A stretch of 32,063 nucleotides of DNA from PCC-10605 sp964409355 (GTDB lineage Bacteria > Cyanobacteriota > Cyanobacteriia > Cyanobacteriales > Cyanobacteriaceae), in assembly GCA_964409355.1 (NCBI GenBank), contig CAYPDC010000037.1, positions 1 to 32,063 of the forward strand. The letters are read 5' to 3'. Both the position numbers and the translations under genes were made by a program. Every line of letters starts with the position of its first letter. Position 1 is the first letter of the stretch. Shown here piece by piece: positions 24,968-32,063 of the stretch. The notes below the pieces were generated by a model that had not been told where the DNA came from, ran no database searches, and saw only the letters and a list, made by a program, of their open reading frames with translations.

Positions 24968-25149
24968 TGAGTAAATGGTATTGCTGATTTAAGGTATGAA
25001 TCTCTTTTTTAAGTTATAAGCAATAAGTAATAAGTAATCACCCCTTCCCCTCATCACCCTATCTCCCCATCCCTCAAAATCATACCCTAATCCAGCAACG
25101 CCATAATTATTCACTATTAACACAATTGCAGTTTTAATCCAACATAACC

Positions 25150-26067
25150 ATGATAACTATTATTTATTCAGAGGAATTTTTAAATCACAAAACAGGAAGA
25201 CTACACCCAGAATCTCCCGATAGATTAATCAGTATCTGTCAAAAATTAAAGGAAAATCAACAACTCAAAAACCAATTAAAATGGATAACACCAACTCCCG
25301 TTGAAGAAAGTTTAGCCTTAGAATGGGTGGGAAAAATCCATGACTGGCATCACATCGAAAGGGTGAAACTCCTAGCAAAAAGGGGAGGCGGAAAATTAGA
25401 TCCAGATACCCCCGTTTCTGCTAATAGTTATAAGGTAGCATTATTAGCCGTTAGTGCATGGTTAGATAGTATTGATCAAATAGTTAACCATCATCAACCT
25501 AGTTTTATCCTAGCACGTCCCCCCGGACATCATGCCACTGCCTCCGATGGAATGGGGTTTTGTCTTTTTTCTAACGCTGCGATCGCAGCTAATTATGCTA
25601 TAAGTAAAGTGGAAATAAGTAAAGTAGCAATACTAGATTGGGACGTACATCACGGCAATGGAACACAAGCCATAGTAGAATCTAATCCTAACATAGCCTA
25701 TTGCTCTTTGCATCAATCTCCTTGTTATCCCGGCACAGGCATGGCAGAGGAAAAGGGGTTATATAATAATGTTTTAAATATTCCCGTCAAAGCAGGAAGT
25801 GGCATCAACGAATATGAAGTTTATTTTCAAAAACAGGTGATTCCCTTCCTAAAACAATTTCAACCGGATATATTAATAGTCAGTGCAGGATATGATGCTA
25901 ATTTCCAAGATCCTTTAGCTAGTATGTGTTTATTACCTCAAGACTATGGCAAATTAACTAAATATTGTTTAGAAGTCACCGATAACATTATCTTTGGTTT
26001 AGAGGGGGGATACCATTTAGAGGCTTTGGCGGAGTCCGTAGAACATACGATCTTAAAATTTCTGTAG
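25150..26067 (+). CDS. Histone deacetylase-family (class II-like) deacetylase
   Basis: 305 residues, the bacterial HDAC-like length. The N-terminal HPESPDRL is followed by RPPGHHA (catalytic pair H127, H128), DWDVHHGNGT with zinc ligands D165 and H167, and SAGYDAN with the third ligand D249. LEGGYHLEAL closes the active site. All residues needed for zinc-dependent deacetylation are present. The natural substrate (acetylated protein, acetylpolyamine or another amide) cannot be told. It lies between the DUF3352 gene and glnN with no clear operon partner. Confidence 0.92.
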   Translation: MITIIYSEEFLNHKTGRLHPESPDRLISICQKLKENQQLKNQLKWITPTPVEESLALEWVGKIHDWHHIERVKLLAKRGGGKLDPDTPVSANSYKVALLAVSAWLDSIDQIVNHHQPSFILARPPGHHATASDGMGFCLFSNAAIAANYAISKVEISKVAILDWDVHHGNGTQAIVESNPNIAYCSLHQSPCYPGTGMAEEKGLYNNVLNIPVKAGSGINEYEVYFQKQVIPFLKQFQPDILIVSAGYDANFQDPLASMCLLPQDYGKLTKYCLEVTDNIIFGLEGGYHLEALAESVEHTILKFL

Positions 26068-26198
26068 TGTGCTTGATTTTCATTAGTTTCCAACTCCGAA
26101 TAGCAAACCCAATTTTTAAATTATGTCAGAATTGAACAGAAAATAAAGGAGAATTTGCTATTGTTGGACATTATCTTAAATTTAAAATCGATGATGTT

Positions 26199-28373
26199 AT
26201 GAGCGGAAATAAATCACGGGTTCAAGCTATTTACGAAATTACCAATCGCAAAGTAAAGCCTTTCAAAACTCCCAAAAAGTTAGAAGAAATGTGGGCAACG
26301 GATGTTTTCACTTTGGCGAAAATGCAAGAATCTCTCCCCAAAAGCGTGTTTAAGTCTCTGAAAAAAACCATTCAAACCGGTGAACCTCTTGACGTATCTA
26401 TTGCAGATGTTGTCGCTACAGCCATGAGGGATTGGGCTATTTCTAAAAAGGCTCTTTATTATGCCCATGTATTCTATCCTTTAACCAATTCTACTGCCGA
26501 AAAACACGATAGTTTCGTCTCGGTGCAGAGCGATGGTTCGGTAATTTCTGAGTTTTCTGGTAAAGTTTTAGTCAAGGGCGAACCCGATGGCTCATCTTTC
26601 CCCAATGGGGGCATTCGTTCCACTTTTGAGGCTAGAGGTTATACTGCTTGGGATGTTACAAGCCCTGCTTATGTCATGGAAACTGATAACGGCGTTACTC
26701 TTTGTATCCCTACTGTCTTTGTTTCTTGGACAGGAGAAGCACTAGATAAGAAAACCCCTCTGTTGCGATCGAACTCTGCTGTCAATAAAGCCGCCCGTAG
26801 AGTATTAGAATTGTTAGGACATACGGATATTGCCCCTGTGAGTTCTAGTTGTGGTGCAGAGCAAGAATACTTTTTAGTGGACTCCCATTTTGCCCATTAT
26901 CGTCCAGATTTACTCCTCGCAGGAAGAACGTTATTCGGTAAACCTCCAGCTAAAGGTCAAGAATTTGATGATCATTATTTTGGCGCTATTCCTGAAAGAG
27001 TGCAAATTTTTATGCAGGATGTGGAAGAATGCTTATATCGTCTCGGTATTCCTGCTAAAACCCGTCATAATGAAGTTGCCCCCGGACAATTTGAGATCGC
27101 GCCTTACTTTGAGTCCGCAAACGTTGCCACCGATCATCAACAGTTAACTATGACTGTCTTACGGATGATGGCGAAAAAACACGGTTTCACTTGCCTACTT
27201 CATGAAAAACCCTTTGCTGGAATTAACGGCTCTGGGAAACACGTTAACTGGTCTGTAGGTAATCATACTCAGGGGAATTTATTAGATCCGGGTGACACTC
27301 CCCATGCTAATATACAGTTTCTGGTATTTTGTGGAGCGGTGATTCGAGGAGCTCATAAATATGGCACATTGTTGAGAGCGGTAGTAGCAACCGCTAGTAA
27401 TGATCATCGTTTAGGGGCAAATGAAGCACCTCCTGCCATTATGTCGGTGTATTTGGGTACGCAATTAGAAGATGTATTCGAGCAGATTCGCAACGGGGAA
27501 ATCACAGGCTCACAACTGGCACAGGTGATGAATATTGGGGTGGATACCTTACCCCCTATTCCTAAAGATCCGGGCGATCGCAACCGTACTTCTCCTTTTG
27601 CCTTTACGGGTAATCGTTTCGAGTTTCGGGCAGTAGGTTCAAATCAGTCCGTAGCAGGTCCTTTAGTGGCGATGAATACCATTTTAGCAGATTCTTTGAA
27701 CTGGTTTGGAGATAAATTGGAACAGGAGTTAAAAGACGGCATAGAGTTAAATACTGCCATTCAGAAAATCCTCAAGGAAATCATGGAAAAACACGGCAAT
27801 GTGATTTTTGGCGGTAATGGTTATTCCCCAGAATGGCATAAAATGGCAGTGGAAGAAAGGGGATTGCCTAATTTGCCTACCACCGCCGATGCGTTACCAG
27901 TATTGAGAGAAAAACATATTGAGGAATTGTTCGATCGCTTGGGGGTACTTTCTCCCAAGGAATTGGAAAGTCGTTTTGAGGTATATGCAGAACAATATTT
28001 GTTATCCCTTGAGGTAGAAGCTAAATTGGTGGTAAATATGGCAAAAACCATTGTTTATCCCACAGCAATGAGCTATTTATCTCAACTTACCCATACCCTC
28101 GCTAGTCTCAAGGATATGGGTATCGAAAGTGATACTCAGATGGTGAAACAAATTTCTAGTCTTACTAATGAAATGATGGTTCAAGTTAAAAAACTACAAG
28201 ATGCGATCGCCGTCCATGATTTTGAGAGTACAGAGGCTAAATTGCAGTATTTCGCCAAAACCGTCCGCAGTTTAATGGATGAGGTGCGCAAATATGCCGA
28301 TGCTTTAGAGGCAGAAATTGCTGATGAGTTATGGCCTTTACCCACTTATCAGGAGATGCTATTTATCAAGTAG
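26199..28373 (+). CDS. glnN: Glutamine synthetase type III
   Basis: 724 residues, the usual type III length. It begins MSGNKSRVQAIYEIT, as cyanobacterial GlnN does. It has SSSCGAEQEYFLVD, GINGSGKHVNWSVG, SNDHRLGANEAPPAI and TGNRFEFRAVGSNQSV (~470-485). It joins ammonium to glutamate using ATP; in several cyanobacteria glnN is induced under nitrogen starvation through NtcA. I looked for a GTA-N8-TAC NtcA site upstream and did not find one. The ATG lacks a near ribosome site; an AAGGAG lies about 50 bases upstream. Confidence 0.95.
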   Translation: MSGNKSRVQAIYEITNRKVKPFKTPKKLEEMWATDVFTLAKMQESLPKSVFKSLKKTIQTGEPLDVSIADVVATAMRDWAISKKALYYAHVFYPLTNSTAEKHDSFVSVQSDGSVISEFSGKVLVKGEPDGSSFPNGGIRSTFEARGYTAWDVTSPAYVMETDNGVTLCIPTVFVSWTGEALDKKTPLLRSNSAVNKAARRVLELLGHTDIAPVSSSCGAEQEYFLVDSHFAHYRPDLLLAGRTLFGKPPAKGQEFDDHYFGAIPERVQIFMQDVEECLYRLGIPAKTRHNEVAPGQFEIAPYFESANVATDHQQLTMTVLRMMAKKHGFTCLLHEKPFAGINGSGKHVNWSVGNHTQGNLLDPGDTPHANIQFLVFCGAVIRGAHKYGTLLRAVVATASNDHRLGANEAPPAIMSVYLGTQLEDVFEQIRNGEITGSQLAQVMNIGVDTLPPIPKDPGDRNRTSPFAFTGNRFEFRAVGSNQSVAGPLVAMNTILADSLNWFGDKLEQELKDGIELNTAIQKILKEIMEKHGNVIFGGNGYSPEWHKMAVEERGLPNLPTTADALPVLREKHIEELFDRLGVLSPKELESRFEVYAEQYLLSLEVEAKLVVNMAKTIVYPTAMSYLSQLTHTLASLKDMGIESDTQMVKQISSLTNEMMVQVKKLQDAIAVHDFESTEAKLQYFAKTVRSLMDEVRKYADALEAEIADELWPLPTYQEMLFIK

Positions 28374-28410
28374 GGATTGCTGAACAGATATTTTAGCTCG
28401 GCGGTGAGAA

Positions 28411-28504
28411 GCCCCACGTCATAAATACGACCGAAAAACTACCTTTCGGTTACGATACATTGACCTCCCTCAGTGCAAGTCAATGCACCGTATTTTGGCG
28501 TGGG
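28411..28504 (+). ncRNA. Structured element with four nested stems (candidate RNA or transposon right-end remnant)
   Basis: Outer stem CCCACG (28413-28418) with CGTGGG (28499-28504); inner stem AATACG (28424-28429) with CGTATT (28489-28494). Inside lie two hairpins: ACCGAAA/TTTCGGT (28430-28450) and CATTGAC/GTCAATG (28458-28485). All pairs are perfect. The left edge, GGTGAGAAGCCCCACG, resembles what I recall from right ends of IS200/IS605 (TnpB) elements, whose guide RNAs end there. No tnpB is present. Confidence 0.45.
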
Positions 28505-28605
28505 ATGAAAAAGAATAATTCGTACCTTTGGCACAAAAGAAAAGAAGTGATTTAAGATAATGGGATTATTGAAACTGTTATTATAAATTATTCGAGGTGG
28601 CATAA

Positions 28606-29637
28606 ATGGGTTTATTTAATTTTTCCACTGAATCCCAAGATATGGGTATTGATTTGGGTACGGCGAATACCTTAATTTATATGCCGGGGAAAGACATCGT
28701 TTTAGATGAGCCTTCAGTTATTGCTATTGATGAGGAAAAACAAGAACCGATCGCAGTGGGGAAGGAAGCCCAAAGAATGTTAGGGCGTACCCCCCAAAAT
28801 GTCCGCACCATTCGTCCTCTCAAAGACGGGGTAATCACCGATGTGAAAGAAACAGAAATGATGTTGCGGGAGTTTATTAAAAAAGTGCGGGGTAACAATA
28901 ACCTTACTCGCTCACGAATTATTATTGGTGTACCTAGTGGTATTACTACCGTAGAAAGAAGGGCGATCGAGGAGGCGATGGAAGCATCAGGAGCGATCGA
29001 CAATATTGAATTTATTGATGAACCTGTAGCTGCTGCGATCGGAGCTGGTTTACCCGTTGATGAGCCTGTCGGGAATATGATCGTTGATATTGGGGGAGGA
29101 ACTACAGATGTGGCAGTATTGAGTTTGCAAGGTATTGTCTTAAGTGACTCCGTTAGAGTCGCAGGGGATGAGATCACCGAAGCGATTAAACGCCATTTAA
29201 AAAGAAATTACAACCTAATTGTGGGAGAACGTAGTGCTGAACAAGTAAAAATCGAAATTGGATCAGCTTATGCCATGGAGAATGAACCTCAAGGTATGGA
29301 AATTAGAGGGTTAAACGTAGTATCAGGACTTCCTAAAACCGTGACTATTTCCACCGAAGAAATTAGAGAATGTATCGCTGATACGGTAAGATTAATTATC
29401 GATGCTATCAAAAAAACTTTAGAACAAACTCCCCCCGAATTAGCTGGAGATATTATTGATAGAGGAATTATGTTAGCTGGAGGAGGGGCATTGCTAAGAG
29501 GTTTAGATAGTCTTATTGCCAATGAAACAGGAATTATCACCCATGTTGCCGCAAATCCCCTGAGATGTGTTGTCTATGGTGCGGGAAAAGTTTTAGAAGA
29601 AAATGAACGTTTGAATAGAAGTAGTCGAAAAAAATAG
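28606..29637 (+). CDS. mreB: Rod-shape determining protein MreB
   Basis: 343 residues. An actin-like ATPase: MGIDLGTANTLIYMPGK (phosphate 1), IDEPVAAAIGAGL, VDIGGGTTDVAV (phosphate 2) and IMLAGGGALLRGLD (adenosine). It polymerises under the plasma membrane and guides cell-wall synthesis. The ribosome site GAGGTGG precedes the ATG. The stop codon TAG at 29635-29637 is also the first three bases of the MITE-like element that follows. mreC and mreD are not downstream. Confidence 0.96.
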   Translation: MGLFNFSTESQDMGIDLGTANTLIYMPGKDIVLDEPSVIAIDEEKQEPIAVGKEAQRMLGRTPQNVRTIRPLKDGVITDVKETEMMLREFIKKVRGNNNLTRSRIIIGVPSGITTVERRAIEEAMEASGAIDNIEFIDEPVAAAIGAGLPVDEPVGNMIVDIGGGTTDVAVLSLQGIVLSDSVRVAGDEITEAIKRHLKRNYNLIVGERSAEQVKIEIGSAYAMENEPQGMEIRGLNVVSGLPKTVTISTEEIRECIADTVRLIIDAIKKTLEQTPPELAGDIIDRGIMLAGGGALLRGLDSLIANETGIITHVAANPLRCVVYGAGKVLEENERLNRSSRKK

Positions 29638-29714
29638 ACATCTCCAGAAATTATTTTTTATTGGCTTGTAGTAAGGGCTTTAGCCCTTAAAATCTCAAAT
29701 ATTGGAGAAGTCTA
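29635..29714 (-). mobile_element. MITE-like element, copy 3 (inverted relative to copy 2)
   Basis: 80 bp with ends TAGACATCTCCA (29635-29646) and TGGAGAAGTCTA (29703-29714), the reverse orientation of copy 2. The interior again holds AAGGGCTTTAGCCCTT. Its first base coincides with the mreB stop codon. Confidence 0.75.
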
Positions 29715-29743
29715 ATAATGGAAAAATTAAAATTTTTCCTTAT

Positions 29744-29758
29744 CGGGCTTCTAGCCCG
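29744..29758. repeat. Short hairpin CGGGCT-TCT-AGCCCG
   Basis: Six-base stem and three-base loop in the convergent region between mreB and the oxidoreductase gene. It has no long T run, so terminator function is uncertain. Confidence 0.45.
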
Positions 29759-29805
29759 AATTCTGTCAATGTATTGTGAACAAAGGGTTTGAACAACTCC
29801 TTTGT

Positions 29806-31851
29806 TTATCGCCAATCATCCCAATTATTGTTAAAGATAGAGGTATTAGGGAATTTAGTCGGATTGCCACTACTATCAAGAATCACTTTTAATTCCTGTA
29901 ATGGCTTATTTTTGAAAGCAAAACCCTCCGTAAATTGGTATGGTAAAATCCCCTTTTCTAAAGCCAAAGAAGCTGTAACACCTGCGGCTGCACCCGATGA
30001 CCACTCAAAAGAATGCACTCGATAGGCGGCGGCGGCGATATGACTGGTAGCGATACTTTTCCCTACCACGAGCATATTGTCTATTTTCTGGGGAATCATG
30101 GCAGATAAGGGGATTTGAAAGGGATATGCTTGACCTTGCCCCCGTCTTTCTCCTTCTCTCTCCGTATTTCCCGCTTTTTCTGGGGGACTTTCTGTCATGC
30201 AGGGGTGAAAATCAATGGCATAATGTCCAATTCCTACAGAATCAGGATAAATGGTCGATCGAGTCCGATTTTTGACTTCATTAGGGGAAACTTCGCCACT
30301 TAAAACCGAAAATCCCTCTAAACCTGCTAAAAGAGCCTGTAAACGGCGATATTGTTCAGGGGTAAGGGTTTGACGATAATATTCATCTTTATAGTCACGG
30401 CGAGAAATGTCGATTTCATTCACCATAAAACCATTAGGATAAGCATAATTTGCCCTCCCAATAATCCTTCTTCCTTCTCTCATGTAAGGATACTTGGATA
30501 AGCCGTGCATTGTACCCATAGGTGAATCTAAACCCTTGAGTAACTTTTGATTGGGGTGAGGCTTTTTGACACCTTCCCCTAGTTGAGAATCCGTTGTACC
30601 TGCTACCAACCAATAATAGAACCCGATCGCATTTTCTTCCCCTCGTCTCAGAGTTTCTGTGCGTAAACCTCCCATCCATCCCCCTGATTTTAACTGCCCC
30701 ATTTCTTGCAGTTGATCTCTGCTATAAATTAAGTTATCCTTGGATGTACCGGGTCGATAGTCGTTCCCCCATGTCCAATTCTGCATGGATATATCCCCCG
30801 GAGTGGGTTTAGTCCAAGTAATACCCCCGAAACTTTCATTTTCGCTCTGCTGTGCTTTCCATATACGGCGATAAGTATAAACTAGGTCAAAATTCGCCAA
30901 TCTGGGTAATTCATAGCTATAATAAGGCTCATACTGCTTGTAGAATGAAGGTTCAGGCTGGGGTTGCTCCCCCTCTGTTTGTTCCATAGCAAAGGTGTAA
31001 GTAAACCCTTGAGGGCAATAGGGATCAGGCGTATCACTAGACGATGATGGTTCAAGTTCATTACGGGGATCAATACCTAGTTTGTAGGGAATATCCGTTA
31101 AACCGATTAACTCTCCTGTTTCCGTGGCTTCTACTACTATCCAATTCGCTTTACCATCATTTTTTGGGTTTTGAGGAGGAGTAAATTTGATGATGGTTTT
31201 TTTCAGCCTGTCAGAATCACCATAGGTATAAGCATCTTCGATTATCTGAGATAATGGTTCAGTATTTAGAGGAGGAGTGTTGGGTTGGGGTTGATGTTGG
31301 ATTGCGATCGCACCTGTGATTTGTTGCCCTGAGCCTCCATTTTTGACGGTTTCTATGGTTAAATCTTTAATTACCGTATTGGGAAACCACTTCAACTTAC
31401 CCTTACCCTTCCTAGCGGCGTTTTCCAACTGTTGAAATAAGACAGTATGGGCATCTTTCGGCAAAAAACAAGACTGACTCACCCAACAATCACCGGGGTT
31501 TAACTTACCATAAAACTTTTCTAAATTATCTCTCAATTCCAGATAACCACGGGGGAAAAATAACTCTTGTCTTTGGGTGTTTCTTTCATCTAGTGCAGAT
31601 GTACCCTGAGAGGAAATTTGCCCCCCAACCCAGTCGGTAATATCGGTTAAACAGACGGTTTTTCCCCGTAATAGAGCCTCATAGGCGGTAGCTGCCCCCG
31701 CTAATCCTCCTCCTACCACCAGAATCTCACATTCTTCGATTTTCTCTACATTTCTCGGTAATGAGACGGCAAGGGATGAAGGAGTGAAAAATAATACTAG
31801 GGGTAAAGAGATGAGTTTTCCCCAGAAATTAGGTTTGTTAAAGTTTACCAT
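29806..31851 (-). CDS. Exported FAD-dependent oxidoreductase
   Basis: 681 residues. A Sec-type signal peptide spans about 1-29 (LISLPLVLFFTPSSLA), with no twin-arginine pair. An N-terminal FAD Rossmann motif follows, VVGGGLAGAATAYEA (G47, G49, G52), then LTDITDWVGGQISSQGTS, as in the FAD_oxidored (PF12831) family. The C-terminal part has MLVVGKSIATSHIAAAAYRV and SSGAAAGVTASLAL. The substrate is unknown. FAD proteins are often exported folded through Tat, so the lack of RR is unusual; the signal may be an anchor. The gene is convergent with mreB. Confidence 0.85.
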   Translation of the reverse strand: MVNFNKPNFWGKLISLPLVLFFTPSSLAVSLPRNVEKIEECEILVVGGGLAGAATAYEALLRGKTVCLTDITDWVGGQISSQGTSALDERNTQRQELFFPRGYLELRDNLEKFYGKLNPGDCWVSQSCFLPKDAHTVLFQQLENAARKGKGKLKWFPNTVIKDLTIETVKNGGSGQQITGAIAIQHQPQPNTPPLNTEPLSQIIEDAYTYGDSDRLKKTIIKFTPPQNPKNDGKANWIVVEATETGELIGLTDIPYKLGIDPRNELEPSSSSDTPDPYCPQGFTYTFAMEQTEGEQPQPEPSFYKQYEPYYSYELPRLANFDLVYTYRRIWKAQQSENESFGGITWTKPTPGDISMQNWTWGNDYRPGTSKDNLIYSRDQLQEMGQLKSGGWMGGLRTETLRRGEENAIGFYYWLVAGTTDSQLGEGVKKPHPNQKLLKGLDSPMGTMHGLSKYPYMREGRRIIGRANYAYPNGFMVNEIDISRRDYKDEYYRQTLTPEQYRRLQALLAGLEGFSVLSGEVSPNEVKNRTRSTIYPDSVGIGHYAIDFHPCMTESPPEKAGNTEREGERRGQGQAYPFQIPLSAMIPQKIDNMLVVGKSIATSHIAAAAYRVHSFEWSSGAAAGVTASLALEKGILPYQFTEGFAFKNKPLQELKVILDSSGNPTKFPNTSIFNNNWDDWR

Positions 31852-32039
31852 GAGTTATTATGATTACCTTACATATATTCATCAATATCTTAAGCTGGTT
31901 TTGCTACGGAAGTCTATGATTTATAAGAAGTTAAAATATCATCGAATAACTAAAAATAGAAATTAAGGAAAGTTAATTAACAAATCAACAGAGTTATATA
32001 AATCCAACTATAGCATTACTATATGAGTTGTAAGAATTT

Positions 32040-32061
32040 GATCCCCCCTAACCCCCCTTAA
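32040..32061 (+). repeat. Second copy of the GATCCCCCCTAACCCCCC dispersed repeat
   Basis: Identical over 22 bases to 1460-1481. It runs up to the window edge, so its right arm is not seen. Confidence 0.8.
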
Positions 32062-32063
32062 AC

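Noticed and set aside
24968..25149. The C-rich stretch around 25040-25075 as a coding or regulatory signal
   Set aside because: It is low-complexity spacer without a reading frame, dyad or terminator.
26068..26198. A possible NtcA site upstream of glnN
   Set aside because: No GTA-N8-TAC pattern is present; the nearest match (GTAGAACATAC) has a five-base spacer and lies in the preceding gene.

Overview
The window is AT-rich cyanobacterial chromosome. The octamer GCGATCGC (HIP1, the classic over-represented cyanobacterial word) recurs throughout, for example at 1976, 3307, 3755 and 14734. Lineage-typical genes are present: a BicA-type bicarbonate transporter, the Ftn2/ZipN (ARC6-like) division protein, a type III glutamine synthetase, Uma2 and DUF3352 proteins. 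The low GC and gene set suggest a unicellular form of the Geminocystis/Cyanobacterium kind, but that is an inference.

Layout. 1-2534 is a defence-like accessory patch: the 3' end of a type ISP restriction-modification gene whose target-recognition region carries an in-frame DUF559 nuclease domain and several repeat elements, then a PIN toxin/AbrB-like antitoxin pair. 2755-6188 holds a Crp/Fnr-type regulator divergent from a methyltransferase-cupin-hcp cluster; hcp is broken by an internal deletion. 6189-7115 is a gene graveyard with a terminator, a MITE-like repeat, a possible transposase remnant and a candidate 19-residue ORF. 7116-8785 has an ACR3 arsenite exporter and an ArsC-like gene with an in-frame stop. 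8869-10137 encodes an unusual membrane protein with a degenerate J-like N-terminus and an HELGH motif.

10218-14293 (minus strand) is a bicA-sulP-usp operon. 14698-16589 encodes a DUF442 phosphatase-like protein, a small thioredoxin and an ArsP/DUF318-type permease behind a sequence that looks like a MerR-family promoter. An NlpE/META envelope protein and a Uma2 nuclease follow. 18672-20255 is a partial Mrp-type antiporter cluster. 20348-28373 carries lipB, ftn2, a DUF3352 gene, a histone-deacetylase-family gene and glnN. A compact element with four nested stems lies between glnN and mreB. The window ends with mreB, whose stop codon lies in a MITE-like repeat, and an exported FAD-dependent oxidoreductase.

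How genes may work together (inference): Na+-dependent bicarbonate uptake (BicA) and Na+ extrusion (Mrp-type subunits) lie within a few kb of each other; ACR3, the ArsC-like remnant, the thioredoxin, the permease and NlpE suggest a metalloid or metal/thiol stress theme; the Crp/Fnr regulator with hcp suggests a nitrosative or low-oxygen response that is decaying. The less expected items are the DUF559 insertion in the restriction enzyme, the structured element at 28.4 kb, the J-like/HELGH membrane protein, the MerR-like promoter and a family of MITE-like elements.
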